In this document: positions 23,780 to 33,625 of the stretch, one piece after another
How the letters are laid out: every line of letters starts with the position of its first letter
Numbering within the stretch: the first letter of the stretch is position 1
Origin: Bacteroidota bacterium
GTDB lineage: Bacteria > Bacteroidota > Bacteroidia > 2-12-FULL-35-15
Length of the DNA stretch: 64,000 bases
NCBI GenBank assembly: GCA_029237775.1
Contig: JAQZBR010000003.1
Location: forward strand, 1 to 64,000
Direction: 5' to 3'
Made by a program: the position numbers and the translations under genes
The notes under the pieces: generated by a model
The model's database searches: none
What the model saw: the letters and a program-made list of their open reading frames with translations, nothing else
Told to the model about the DNA's origin: nothing

Positions 23780-26518
23780 CTACTTCAACTGATACATATA
23801 AACACTGTTATCCTCACTTCCGGTAACGAGGTTGTAAGCCCCTTCGTTATTGAGATCTCCGATGCCGAACTGGGTTTTGCCCTTAAGCGGGAACTGATCG
23901 TAAAGAGAGCCATTCGAATTAAAAAGATATAATTCATTGGATGTTTCCGAAGTGATCCCGATTCTCACAAGTCCATCAGGAAAAGCAAAGAGTTGTGGCG
24001 ACTGTAAAACATCACTGTCAAAAGAATGATTGAAAAGTAATGTTTTATCTGCGTTAAAGACCTTTAACTCTTTGCGTGTAAGAAAAATATATTCTTTTGT
24101 TTTATCATTATTGATGTCGCAATATTCAAAATATGGAGTTGCTTCGAAATCCTGAAACTTTGATCTTTCAAGTTCTCCCGAAAGATTCATCCGGATAATA
24201 TTGCCAAGTGTGTCTGACGATGTGATGTAAGTGTTCCTATAGTCTTTTCCTGCCTCAATAAAGAAATTGCGGATACCCTGTGGTAACTGTTCTTTTATTT
24301 TTACACGGGTTTCTCCATGGCGGTCCATAATATAAATTTTCCCCTGCTGATCGATCACACATAAATGATCTTTAGCGTTCGACTTGAAATATTGCAAGGG
24401 AAGAAATACTGTATTGGTTGTTGAAGGTTCTTTGAATCCGGTAACACTCTCACCGTTTGATTTAAAGCACAGGATCTTTTTGTTCTCACAGGCGATAAAA
24501 ATTCTATAATCGCGGTTGCCTTCATAATCAATTACAGAAAGTGCATTTGTCGCAGGGGATTTTAAGTTGATCGGGAAACCGTTCATTTCATTGCCGTTTC
24601 GGTCGTACATGTAAATGGAAGACCGTGTATTAAAGATCATTTGCAGCTTGTTATTTTTTAAGACGTCCACCTGTATGACATCACTCATGATCCTTTCGCT
24701 AAGCTGTTTGGTCCAGATGATCTTTCCTGTATTGCTTATGAAATATAATTTGTTCGCATTATCCTGGATCAGTACATCCTTTGATTTGTTGTTGTGATTG
24801 GTAAGGAGGAATGGTTTCGGGCTTACCGTTGTATCAAGCTGTGTTTCCCACAATGTACCAGCTTCCTGCTTGTATTCCGGATTATATTTTAAATAAATAT
24901 TACTGTAAAAAAGCTCATCACTATTATAGCTGAACTGGATGCCCGCAGATTCAAACTTCTGAAAGATCGGAAGCTTGCTGTCGATGTCTTTTCGTATCTG
25001 ATCTGTGACCGCGCCTTTGTAGAGATTCGTTGATCTGGCGATCGCGGAATAAATGTAGATGCTGGCTTCTTCCGAGATGTTTTCAGCAAAGGCCTGATAA
25101 TTCTTGTTGTTGGAAAGCGTTTTATTTCCTTCGTAATTGGTTATAAACCTCTGAAGAGCAATGTCACTGTTACCGAAAACAATGTAATCAGCAATGGAAG
25201 TAAAATAGCCTCCATTTACATTTTTAAATTGGGAGCCATACGTGTTTTTTAAGAGGCCGGGAATGTTTAGCCTGTCAATCACATGATTGCGGAAGGATGT
25301 AGTATCTGTCTTTTCATTGTTGTATAGATCGCAAGTATCAGATAAAGAATATAGAATATTCTGAGCATTAAGAATGTCGTTTGTCTGAAATACTGCGTAG
25401 GTGTTTTCGCTCTGATTGTCAGAACCAGGTTCCGTGATTACCAACGCCATTTCATTGCCCGGCCAGCTGAGCATTTCCGTTTCAAATGTGCTGTGATATT
25501 TGTGCTCCAGCGTATCCTGGAAATTTTTCTTGCCGGACCATAGAGAGTTTGCTTTTAAATATTTTTCATGCTCTCGCTGAAAAGCTTCCATATTGCTGAT
25601 CCCGAAGTACATCAAATAAGCTGTTTCGGATGGAATTATTTCAGTGACATCGATGTGCTGCGGTTTCTGTTCCCTGAAAATATTAAGATAGTTGGATGCA
25701 GAGTCGTCTGAAGAAGTAAAGCCATTTAGCATCAGGGCATTCGGTTTTAGCGTAATGTCCCATCCGGAATAATCTGCGAAATGCTTTAAAGAACTGAGAT
25801 CGCTTTTGCTTTCTTTTCTGATCGATCCTGTAAACAATTCAGGCAACAATTTATAGTTAATGTAAAAATTAGCATCCACATTCTTTCCGGCTGCATCAAG
25901 AACTGTCTTGAAGCTTTTATTTCCCGATAAATTCGTTTTAGAATTTAATTGATGAACGGAAGCATGCATTAATTCTGCATTGCTGCTCATAATGAGGATA
26001 CCTGAAGCGATGCAGAAATTCAAAACGGGTTTACCCGGAATTTTAATCGCTCCTGTTTTTTCATTTTCGAACTCGGAATAAATAATTTCCTTGCGATTTA
26101 TTTTTTCAAGAAATTGTTCGGCTTGACCTTTATAGGTGAGGTTAGGGAGACTATAAACAAATAGCAGGTCATATGAACCTTTCTCATTCAAATGAGCCGA
26201 CATTAAAACGGAATGATCTTCCAGCAACGGAAGGATCAAAGGGTCCGTGTTCAGAATCGAATCAATGAAGTTTGCTTGTTTATCAATATTAGCAACCGTG
26301 GCTGTTCCCAGCAGCTCCTCCCACATGATGTTTGTCTGTGATAGTTTCTTCCAGGTCTCGAACGATTTTTTACTTTCAACGATAAAAGCGGCATCAGTCG
26401 GTATTGCGGTGATTCCGGGTGCGACAGGTGTTGCTACTTTTTTGGTATAAAAGAACCAATAAATACTTCCGGCAAGGAATAAAGAAATGAAGGCACCGAA
26501 AAATATTTTTTTTCGCAT
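23780..26518 (-). CDS. large exported protein with DUF3352-like and beta-propeller parts
   Basis: A 912-residue protein. An N-terminal membrane anchor (residues 5-25) is followed by AIPTDAAFIVESKKSFETWKKLS and a long region of about 530 residues that resembles DUF3352-type proteins. From about residue 590 a beta-propeller follows, with repeated hydrophobic strands ending in xxGxx (LYFISNTGKIIWTKQL, IYIMDRHGETRVKIK, LYLFNSNGSLYDQFPL), similar to PQQ or FG-GAP repeats. It is probably periplasmic and membrane-tethered. The function is unknown; propellers of this type often bind proteins. Confidence 0.6.
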   Translation of the reverse strand: MRKKIFFGAFISLFLAGSIYWFFYTKKVATPVAPGITAIPTDAAFIVESKKSFETWKKLSQTNIMWEELLGTATVANIDKQANFIDSILNTDPLILPLLEDHSVLMSAHLNEKGSYDLLFVYSLPNLTYKGQAEQFLEKINRKEIIYSEFENEKTGAIKIPGKPVLNFCIASGILIMSSNAELMHASVHQLNSKTNLSGNKSFKTVLDAAGKNVDANFYINYKLLPELFTGSIRKESKSDLSSLKHFADYSGWDITLKPNALMLNGFTSSDDSASNYLNIFREQKPQHIDVTEIIPSETAYLMYFGISNMEAFQREHEKYLKANSLWSGKKNFQDTLEHKYHSTFETEMLSWPGNEMALVITEPGSDNQSENTYAVFQTNDILNAQNILYSLSDTCDLYNNEKTDTTSFRNHVIDRLNIPGLLKNTYGSQFKNVNGGYFTSIADYIVFGNSDIALQRFITNYEGNKTLSNNKNYQAFAENISEEASIYIYSAIARSTNLYKGAVTDQIRKDIDSKLPIFQKFESAGIQFSYNSDELFYSNIYLKYNPEYKQEAGTLWETQLDTTVSPKPFLLTNHNNKSKDVLIQDNANKLYFISNTGKIIWTKQLSERIMSDVIQVDVLKNNKLQMIFNTRSSIYMYDRNGNEMNGFPINLKSPATNALSVIDYEGNRDYRIFIACENKKILCFKSNGESVTGFKEPSTTNTVFLPLQYFKSNAKDHLCVIDQQGKIYIMDRHGETRVKIKEQLPQGIRNFFIEAGKDYRNTYITSSDTLGNIIRMNLSGELERSKFQDFEATPYFEYCDINNDKTKEYIFLTRKELKVFNADKTLLFNHSFDSDVLQSPQLFAFPDGLVRIGITSETSNELYLFNSNGSLYDQFPLKGKTQFGIGDLNNEGAYNLVTGSEDNSVYMYQLK

Positions 26519-26600
26519 TGAAGTTAAGTAAGCATTGTAAAATTAAGGAATAGAAGAGGGGATGCTAGTACCAGGAAAGGAACTTACTAACACAAAAAGG

Positions 26601-27215
26601 TTAATCCAGCTCAGGCTCGAGCTCAAGCGCCATTTGATCAGGTGAAAGGGTGAAGCTTCTTCTGTGATGCTCAGTGATCCCGAACTCCTGAATCGCCAGA
26701 CGGTGACTTTTGGTTGCGTAGGCTTTGTTGTTCATCCAGTCGTAATGCGGAAATGAGTGGTGCAGCTCTTTCATATAATCATCACGGTAAGTCTTTGCGA
26801 GGATGGATGCAGCTGCAATGCTCATGTATTTGCCATCGCCTTCAATGATGCAATGATGAGGGATGTCTTTGTATTTGTTAAAACGGTTACCATCAATAAG
26901 AAGGCTTTCCGGAATCACCAGGAGTTGATCAATGGCCCGATGCATTGCCAGAAAAGACGCGTTCAGGATGTTGATCTTATCGATCTCTTCAGCTGAAACT
27001 GAAGCCACAGCATATGCTATCGCATTTTCTTCAATGATGGGACGAAGAAATTGTCGCTGCGCTTCATTGAGCTTTTTGGAATCATTCAGCAATGCATGCT
27101 TGAATTTCTTTGGCAGGATCACAGCGGCCGCAAACACGGGGCCTGCAAGGCAGCCTCTGCCGGCTTCATCACAGCCTGCTTCGATCTTGATCTTATCCAA
27201 ATACTTTTTTAACAT
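26601..27215 (-). CDS. rnhB: ribonuclease HII
   Basis: A 204-residue enzyme that cuts RNA-DNA hybrids, and single ribonucleotides in DNA, in the cytosol. D16-E17 in [13 protein letters not shown] are the first catalytic acids, LLIDGNRF holds the third (about D107) and [13 protein letters not shown] the last (about D139). GMT-like [10 protein letters not shown] near 170 is the usual C-terminal motif. The length is normal. Confidence 0.93.
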   Translation of the reverse strand: MLKKYLDKIKIEAGCDEAGRGCLAGPVFAAAVILPKKFKHALLNDSKKLNEAQRQFLRPIIEENAIAYAVASVSAEEIDKINILNASFLAMHRAIDQLLVIPESLLIDGNRFNKYKDIPHHCIIEGDGKYMSIAAASILAKTYRDDYMKELHHSFPHYDWMNNKAYATKSHRLAIQEFGITEHHRRSFTLSPDQMALELEPELD

Positions 27216-27759
27216 GAAATGCTTGTTCCTATTGCGAAAATACGATTTTAGAAAGATAGATCACTGAAGAAGTTTTCCACAGCAGCAAAGTTAATGGTGG
27301 AAAAGTTAAATGGAAAAGTGGGAAAGTTAAATGTTAAAGGGGGAAACGTTTAAAGGTTTCTGATACTAAGTTTAATTTAAGGAGTGAACAGGTTTACATG
27401 CGCAATATGATTTAAATTTCGCCAAACCTTAGCGTCTTAGCCTTTGTGGTAAAGATTTAAGTTAGAAGTTAATAGTTAAAGGTTAAAAGTTAAAAGTGGA
27501 GGAAGTTAAATTGTTAGAGGGAAAAAAGTTAAAAATTTCTGATATTGAATATTAATGTTAGGAGTGAACAGTATTAAATGTGCGATATGATTTAAATAGG
27601 CGAAAACCTTAGCGTCTTAGCGCCTTTGTGGTTAAATTTAAAGCTTAGTGTTCTTAGTGCCTTAGTGGTGAAAAACTGAGCATATCCTCTGCGATCCTCC
27701 GCGTAATCCTCCGCGACCTCTGCGGTTAAACCTTTCTTAGTGCCCTCCGTGGTGAAAAA
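27216..27759. repeat. 544-base gap of tandem degenerate repeats
   Basis: Two imperfect copies of a unit of about 165-180 bases (27297-27462 and 27475-27640) each run from AAAGTTAAA-rich sequence through GGAGTGAACAG...ATATGATTTAAAT to CCTTAGCGTCTTAGC...CTTTGTGGT. Then come CTTAGTGCCTTAGTGGTGAAA (27653-27675), CTCTGCGATCCTCCGCG (27687-27705) and TTAGTGCCCTCCGTGGTGAAA (27737-27757). No gene was seen. Confidence 0.6.
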
Positions 27760-28887
27760 CTATCCTTTTACCGTTTTTATTACACTCTCCCACAAAGCCT
27801 CAGCTGTCTTATCCCAACTGTAATTGAGCTTACGCAGCCTTCCTTTTTCAATCAGGTTTTTCCGTAATTCCGGTTGTGAATAGATTTTGAACATGCCTTC
27901 AGAGATCGAATCAACAGAGAATGGATCAACTAATAGAGCTGCGTCACCTGCTACTTCAGGCATGGAAGTGACATTGCTTGTGATCACAGGTGTGTCACAA
28001 TTCATTGCCTCGAGGATAGGAATCCCAAAGCCTTCAAAATAAGGAACGTAAGTGAGCGCCAGTGCAGAGCCTAGAACATTTTTCAGTTCTTTACTCGTTA
28101 GACGGCCGGTAAACACCACATCCTTTTTGTATTTCATTCCGATGTATGTCCTTTTTATCGCTGAGGTCCAATAATACTTTTCCCCAACGATAACAAGTTT
28201 TACATCACTTTGCGATCTCGATTTGAACTCATCAAAAGCTTCAAATAAACGTGAAATGTTTTTACGTGGGTGCAATGCGCCAACGAAAAGAAAATACTCT
28301 TTTGATTCGCTGTATTTAAGTCGGGTAGCTGCTTGTATTTCTGCATTAACAGGCGAATACATCGTATTGCAACCATTGTTCACAACGTCAATCTTAGCTG
28401 CGTCTATTCCGTATGTTTTTACAATGTCCTTTTTGGAAAATTCGGAAACAGTGGCTATTCTGCTGGCCTTTCTGGCAAAACGGGGGAAGAAGTATTTATA
28501 ATACTTTCTTACTGTGAATGAAACGTCATTGGGATAGTGCTCAAAATTAAGATCATGGATCACAGCGAGCTGCTTACATTTGCTGTTGAGCGATAAGTAT
28601 CCATCAGGTGAAATGAAAATATCCGGCTTTAATTTGTTAAGAACGCTGGCGACAGAAAACTCGAACCAAAGCCAGAAAAGAATGGGATGACGTGCTTGTG
28701 GTGAAAGGATCAAGGGCGTAACGTTATCTGCGAAAAGAAACTCCTCATCAAAATCCCGGTCGAACAAAAAGATAAAATGATGTTCAGGATGATTGTTGGT
28801 GATTCGCTTAAGTGTTTCATAGCTGAACCAGCCAATGCCTTCAAGCTTATTCTTTAATAAAAGTCGGGTGTTTACAACGATCTCCAT
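27760..28887 (-). CDS. GT4-family glycosyltransferase
   Basis: A 375-residue GT-B glycosyltransferase. The C-terminal nucleotide-sugar binding half shows FVGALHPRKNISRLFEAF at about 217-234, VFTGRLTSKEL, and the E-x7-E motif region YFEGFGIPILEAMNCDTPVI at about 292-311, as in GT4 enzymes that act on cell-surface polysaccharides. The start at 28887 (MEIVVNTRLLL) is the natural first strand; the upstream ATG adds a Phe-rich leader that does not fit. It points away from the polysaccharide genes to its right but probably belongs with them. Confidence 0.85.
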   Translation of the reverse strand: MEIVVNTRLLLKNKLEGIGWFSYETLKRITNNHPEHHFIFLFDRDFDEEFLFADNVTPLILSPQARHPILFWLWFEFSVASVLNKLKPDIFISPDGYLSLNSKCKQLAVIHDLNFEHYPNDVSFTVRKYYKYFFPRFARKASRIATVSEFSKKDIVKTYGIDAAKIDVVNNGCNTMYSPVNAEIQAATRLKYSESKEYFLFVGALHPRKNISRLFEAFDEFKSRSQSDVKLVIVGEKYYWTSAIKRTYIGMKYKKDVVFTGRLTSKELKNVLGSALALTYVPYFEGFGIPILEAMNCDTPVITSNVTSMPEVAGDAALLVDPFSVDSISEGMFKIYSQPELRKNLIEKGRLRKLNYSWDKTAEALWESVIKTVKG

Positions 28888-29240
28888 GTCTGTCCCGCGA
28901 AAATAAGGATTATTCAAGAAGTCAAAAGAGAAAAAAGTCAAAATTCAAAAAGGATTATAGCAAGCTTAGTCATTAATCCTCGCAGACTTCGTCTGATGCA
29001 ACCGTTGGGAAATCACCTTTAGAAGTGAACAGTTCAATGTAATAAAATGAAAAACATTAAAAATCTTCGTGCCTTTGCGCTTTTGCGGTAAAAATCCTTC
29101 TGTATGTCCATATACAAAAGAACCTGATTCTATGCGATAAAGATTGGTACCGTCAATCTCAGTAAAGATCTTAATGTCCTTAGTGCCTAAGTGGTAAAAA
29201 AAGCGTGCAATTCCCATAAAAATTATACTTTTGCAGCCTG
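28888..29240. repeat. 353-base gap with gene-flanking repeat remnants
   Basis: The segment 29019-29092 (AGTGAACAG...CTTCGTGCCTTTGCGCTTTTGCGGTAAAA) is another copy of the unit seen at 27297-27640, and 29172-29200 (TTAGTGCCTAAGTGGTAAAA) is a short tail copy. Two promoters should lie at the edges. No gene was seen. Confidence 0.5.
29226..29233 (+). promoter_or_regulatory. candidate -7 element for the FkbM methyltransferase
   Basis: TACTTTTG matches TAnnTTTG and is followed by C. It would place the transcript start almost at the ATG (29241). No clear -33 element was seen. Confidence 0.3.
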
Positions 29241-29975
29241 ATGAAAAATGCCGCGAAATACATTCTGCATAAATTATTAGGCTTTAAAAATTATCTTTTT
29301 GTTTTTTCCCTTTTTAAGATCTATACATTAAAACGTGATAAAAATGAAAAAGACTTTTTTCAGTTTCTCGGCCTGATCCCGGAAAATACGGCTGTGCTTG
29401 ATATTGGCGCGAATATCGGGATCATGACTGTTTATCTTGCAAAGATCAGAAATTGCGAAGTGTTCAGCTTCGAGCCTATGCCTAATAACATCAGTGCATT
29501 TAAACGGATTGTCGATCATTTCAAATTAAATAACGTAAGACTTTTTGAAATGGCTCTCGGTAATCATGAGGGCGAAGCGGAGATGGTAATGCCTGTAATC
29601 AGCTCTGTCAGAATGCAGGGTCTCAGTCACGTAGTACATGAATCCATTCCCGAAAACAATGAAGGTGAACGCTTTAAGGTTCCTTTACGGATGCTTGACA
29701 AACTGCCCGAACTTATCTCCTGCAGCAAACGCATTAGTGCTATTAAAATCGATGTAGAAAATTTCGAGTTTTTTGTCCTGGATGGTGCAAAAACACTTAT
29801 CTCTCGAAATAAACCCGTTATATATGCGGAGTTATGGGATAATGATAACCGTTACAAGTGTTTTGACCTTCTTGAAAATCTTAATTATAACACTTATGTT
29901 GCTGTAAATGAGAAGCTTGTTTTGTTTGATCCTTCCACTCACATTAAACAGAATTTTATCTTTATACCTGCCTAA
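29241..29975 (+). CDS. FkbM-family SAM-dependent methyltransferase
   Basis: A 244-residue protein with the Rossmann motif I VLDIGANIGIMTVYLA at about residues 53-68, FSFEPMPNNISAFKR as motif II, and the late motif IKIDVENFEFFVLDGA, which is the FkbM signature (KIDVEGxE). Such enzymes O-methylate sugars of surface polysaccharides or glycoproteins, which agrees with the flippase 18 bases downstream on the same strand. Confidence 0.85.
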   Translation: MKNAAKYILHKLLGFKNYLFVFSLFKIYTLKRDKNEKDFFQFLGLIPENTAVLDIGANIGIMTVYLAKIRNCEVFSFEPMPNNISAFKRIVDHFKLNNVRLFEMALGNHEGEAEMVMPVISSVRMQGLSHVVHESIPENNEGERFKVPLRMLDKLPELISCSKRISAIKIDVENFEFFVLDGAKTLISRNKPVIYAELWDNDNRYKCFDLLENLNYNTYVAVNEKLVLFDPSTHIKQNFIFIPA

Positions 29976-29993
29976 AATCATTATTTTTACCCG

Positions 29994-31475
29994 ATGCAAA
30001 AGAAGTTTGTTGCCAATCTGGCTTTCCTGCTTGTCCTCAATCTGCTAATTAAGTCGGTTTACATTCTTGGTTTCGACAGGGCAGTTCAGAATGAAGTGGG
30101 CCCGGCAAGTTTCGGGATCTATTTTGCGATCTTCAATTTCTCGTTCATCCTTACCATCATCCTGGATTTCGGGATCACGAATTTCAACAATAAGAACATT
30201 GCCCAGAATAATCACCTTCTCACCAAGCATTTTTCGGGGCTGTTTACATTAAAGCTCATCCTGGCGGTTATCTACATCATTGTTGTGGTGGTGACGGGCT
30301 TCCTGATCGGCTACGATACCCGTTTAATGAAGCTTTTACTTGTGCAGGGCTTCAACATGTTCCTGCTTTTCTTCATTAATTACCTGCGCTCCAATCTGGC
30401 CGGACTCCATCTTTTCAAAACCGATGCGATCGTTTCCGTAATGGACCGCTCGATCATGATCGTGCTGTGTATCATCATGCTTAAATCGGGAATTTTAAAA
30501 GATCCTGACGGAGACGGGATCATGTATTTTGTTTACGCGCAGACCTTTTCATACCTGATCAGCGCTGTCACAGCCTTTATCATTATTTTAAGTAAAACTC
30601 ATTCGTTCAAATTTCAGTGGAACTTCCCTTTTTCCCTGATGATCCTCAAAAAAAGCCTCCCTTTCGCGATCCTTACGCTTTTAATGTCCTTCTATAACCG
30701 TATCGATTCAGTAATGATCGAAAGGATCCTGCCAAACGGAGACGTGCAGTCGGGAATCTATGCCCAGGCGTTCAGGTTGCTGGATGCGACAAACATGATC
30801 GCCTTTTTAACTGCCGGGATGCTTCTTCCTGTATTTTCGAGAATGTTGAAGTATAAGGAATCGGTGGAGCCACTCGTGAAGCTTATCAGCACGTTATTAC
30901 TGACCCCCGCAATTGTCATTGGCGTTGGTTGTGTGTTTTACGGCAGGGAGCTGATGGAGATGTTGTATCCAAGACATCCGGAAGAGACCATGGCCGATTA
31001 CCTGCTTCATCTCGATCAATCTTCAAATATATTCGGCTTGCTGATGCTAAGCTTTATTGCCGTTGCCACGACTTACATTTTCGGGACACTGTTAACAGCC
31101 AACGGTAACATGAAACAGCTGAATATCATGGCTGCTTTCGGAATGATACTGAATGTTACGCTTAACTACATCCTTATCAGCAGGCTTGAGGCTTTCGGCT
31201 CCGCTATATCCAGCATGATCACTCAGTTCCTCACAGCGGGGATCCAGGTATTCATCGCTCAGAAGATCTTCAAGTTCAAGGTGAATTACCGACTGATCAA
31301 TACTTTTATCATGTATGCCGTAGGCGTTGTTGCCATCAATTACGGCAGCCATGAAATGCTTCACTTTCACTGGATCCTGAATTTTGTTATAATGGTTGTG
31401 TCCTGCGGGTTGTGGGCCTTCATAACCGGTATAATCAGCATTAAATCGATCTTCCGTTTGCTCAAATACGGCTAA
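29994..31475 (+). CDS. Wzx-like polysaccharide flippase (MOP superfamily)
   Basis: A 493-residue membrane protein with about 12-14 transmembrane helices. The start region with FGIYFAIFNFSFILTIILDFGITNF and FYNRIDSVMIERIL in the middle is the pattern of lipid-linked oligosaccharide flippases. It should carry undecaprenyl-linked repeat units to the periplasmic side for the polymerase at 33622. It probably forms one transcript with the FkbM gene. Confidence 0.85.
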   Translation: MQKKFVANLAFLLVLNLLIKSVYILGFDRAVQNEVGPASFGIYFAIFNFSFILTIILDFGITNFNNKNIAQNNHLLTKHFSGLFTLKLILAVIYIIVVVVTGFLIGYDTRLMKLLLVQGFNMFLLFFINYLRSNLAGLHLFKTDAIVSVMDRSIMIVLCIIMLKSGILKDPDGDGIMYFVYAQTFSYLISAVTAFIIILSKTHSFKFQWNFPFSLMILKKSLPFAILTLLMSFYNRIDSVMIERILPNGDVQSGIYAQAFRLLDATNMIAFLTAGMLLPVFSRMLKYKESVEPLVKLISTLLLTPAIVIGVGCVFYGRELMEMLYPRHPEETMADYLLHLDQSSNIFGLLMLSFIAVATTYIFGTLLTANGNMKQLNIMAAFGMILNVTLNYILISRLEAFGSAISSMITQFLTAGIQVFIAQKIFKFKVNYRLINTFIMYAVGVVAINYGSHEMLHFHWILNFVIMVVSCGLWAFITGIISIKSIFRLLKYG

Positions 31476-31485
31476 AACCTATTAA

Positions 31486-31516
31486 TTGGGCCATATGGCA
31501 ATTTTTTCTATTTTTG
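31486..31516 (+). promoter_or_regulatory. Bacteroidota-type promoter of the wzz-wzz-wzy genes
   Basis: TTG (31486-31488), 20 bases, TATTTTTG (31509-31516) fit the phylum consensus. The leader before the first gene is about 100 bases. Confidence 0.45.
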
Positions 31517-31620
31517 TCGTCCTGGTAATTTTATTAGAATCCCAGAATATGAAATCGGCATCAACAAAAGGAAAAATTAAATAATGGCCTTTACATATTA
31601 CCATAAAATAAATTAATAAT

Positions 31621-32637
31621 ATGAATAAAAGAGCTTCAACGCCAGATGACTTCAACTCATTGAACGTACTTTTCTTTGTCTATAAGTGGCGCAAGCAATT
31701 AGGGTTGGTGGGGATCTCTGCTTTTATCATTTCCTGCATAATCGCATTAACCATTCAGGAAAAATATAAATCATCCGTTATCTTATTTCCGGCAACAACC
31801 AATTCCATATCCAAAGCCTTACTGACTGACAACAATAATTCAAATGAGGATGTTCTCCAGTTTGGTGAGGAGGAAGAAGCAGAGCAGATGCTACAGATCC
31901 TGAGTTCCGATGAGGTCCGTTCCCGGATCTGTGAAAAGTATCATCTGATGGAGCATTACGGAATCGATCCCGATGACCAGTATAAGAGAACAAAATTATA
32001 CGATGAATTTCTTCAGAACATAAATTTTAAACGGACTGAATATATGTCGGTGAAGATCGAGGTGATGGACGAAAGTGCTGACACTGCCGCGCTCATCGCT
32101 AATGATATAGCTGCTTTACACGATTCTACGAAAACACGCATTCAGCATGAGCGTGCCAGGGAAGCTTTGAAGATCGTTGAGCGCGAATATCTGGCCAAGC
32201 AAAAGGAGATCCGTAAAATGGAGGACTCAATAAAGGTTTTGAACAGTTATGGCGTGTTTGATTATGAATCTCAGTCTGAAGTTACGAGTGAGCAATATGC
32301 TATCGCCATTTCAAAAAATGATCAGAGAGCGATCAAATCACTGGAAGAAAAGCTGGAAGTGATCGGAAAGTATGGAAGTGCTTATGTTTCTTTACGTGAT
32401 GACCTTGTACTGCAGCGTAAACAAATGAATCTTCTCAAATCGAAATATGATGAGGCGAAAGTGGATGCTGAGCAGGTGCTTTCACAAAAGTTTGTTGTGA
32501 GCAACGCTTTTCCTGCGGAGAAAAAATCATATCCCATCCGTTGGCTGATCGTTGTGGTTTCCACACTTTCAGCTTTGCTGATCGCGGTTATTACCATTTT
32601 GCTTGTTGAGAATATCAAGCAGTTCCGTTTAAGATAA
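31621..32637 (+). CDS. Wzz-like chain-length determinant, paralogue 1
   Basis: A 338-residue inner-membrane protein with two membrane helices (about 28-48 and 305-328) around a long helical periplasmic part with coiled coil (170-290). The N-terminal part carries YKSSVILFPATTNSISKALL, and the C-terminal border KKSYPIRWLIVVVS is shared nearly word for word with the next gene. This is the Wzz/PCP architecture without a kinase domain, which sets polysaccharide chain length. It starts the three-gene unit 31621-35082. Confidence 0.8.
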   Translation: MNKRASTPDDFNSLNVLFFVYKWRKQLGLVGISAFIISCIIALTIQEKYKSSVILFPATTNSISKALLTDNNNSNEDVLQFGEEEEAEQMLQILSSDEVRSRICEKYHLMEHYGIDPDDQYKRTKLYDEFLQNINFKRTEYMSVKIEVMDESADTAALIANDIAALHDSTKTRIQHERAREALKIVEREYLAKQKEIRKMEDSIKVLNSYGVFDYESQSEVTSEQYAIAISKNDQRAIKSLEEKLEVIGKYGSAYVSLRDDLVLQRKQMNLLKSKYDEAKVDAEQVLSQKFVVSNAFPAEKKSYPIRWLIVVVSTLSALLIAVITILLVENIKQFRLR

Positions 32638-32668
32638 TTTATCCGAATTTATAAAATCAAATTTTACA

Positions 32669-33625
32669 ATGGAAGAATACAGACAGAGTGCCTTTTATTA
32701 CATAAGGCTTTTAGGGAAATGGAAGATTCACTTTTTATTGATCACCATTATTTCTGCTTTAGCGGCTGCGTTATTTTCGAGCTCATTTTTTATAAGACCA
32801 AGATATAAATCAAGTGCTACGGTTTATCCTGCTAACATTCTTCCATTCAGTGAAGAAAGTGCAACCGAACAGCTTCTGCAAATGCTTCAATCAGCTTATG
32901 TGCGTGACGAGGTGATCAGAAAGTTCGATCTTGCAAAACATTATAACATTGACACTGCCGCGAAAGAAGGACGTACAGCCTTATTGAATACATATCAGTC
33001 GTTTGTGTCGATCTCAAAAAACCAATACGAGTCGGTAGATATCGAGGTAACAGACACAGATCCTCAGATGGCGAGCGACATGGTCAGTACGATCGTTTTT
33101 GCCCTGAATAAGAAGATCAGTACGCTTCACAAGCAAAAGACAACTGAAGTAAGAGATGTTTTAGCAAAACAAATGAAATTGAAGAGCGACCAGCTGGATT
33201 CGCTCAACAAAGTGCTTCAGGAGCTTCGCGTAAAATATCATATTCTCGATTATAATATTCAGGTAAAAGAGGCATCCAAAGGTTATATGAAATCAGTTGC
33301 CGTTGGTAAAGGGTCAAAGGATATAGACGACCTATTGAGGAATCTTGAGGAAAAGGGTGGCGAATACTATAAAACGAAAACTATTTATGATGGTGTTTTG
33401 AACGCCTACACGCTTGTAAGAAACGATTTTGATAATACTTTTAAAGAGCTGAATAAGAATTTTACTTATACATACGTTGTATCTGATCCTACACCTTCTG
33501 ATAAAAAGTCGTATCCTGTGCGCTGGTTAATTGTCCTTATCTCTGTGGTAGCGGCTAATATGTTCTTATTCGCAATAGTGATCATCAACGACTACAAAAA
33601 ACGTATTCAGGACAACAGGCTGTGA
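32669..33625 (+). CDS. Wzz-like chain-length determinant, paralogue 2
   Basis: A 318-residue protein with the same layout as the preceding one: membrane helices at about 17-38 and 285-308, RYKSSATVYPANILPFSEES, EQLLQMLQSAYVRDEVIRKF, and the end motif KKSYPVRWLIVLIS. It arose by duplication and divergence; it is 20 residues shorter. Two PCP proteins with no attached tyrosine kinase may form a mixed oligomer or control two chain classes. Its stop overlaps the GTG start of the next gene. Confidence 0.8.
   Translation: MEEYRQSAFYYIRLLGKWKIHFLLITIISALAAALFSSSFFIRPRYKSSATVYPANILPFSEESATEQLLQMLQSAYVRDEVIRKFDLAKHYNIDTAAKEGRTALLNTYQSFVSISKNQYESVDIEVTDTDPQMASDMVSTIVFALNKKISTLHKQKTTEVRDVLAKQMKLKSDQLDSLNKVLQELRVKYHILDYNIQVKEASKGYMKSVAVGKGSKDIDDLLRNLEEKGGEYYKTKTIYDGVLNAYTLVRNDFDNTFKELNKNFTYTYVVSDPTPSDKKSYPVRWLIVLISVVAANMFLFAIVIINDYKKRIQDNRL

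Noticed and set aside
27216..27759. A lost gene in the 544-base gap
   Set aside because: No frame of useful length; the content is repeat units and GTTAAA-type low complexity.
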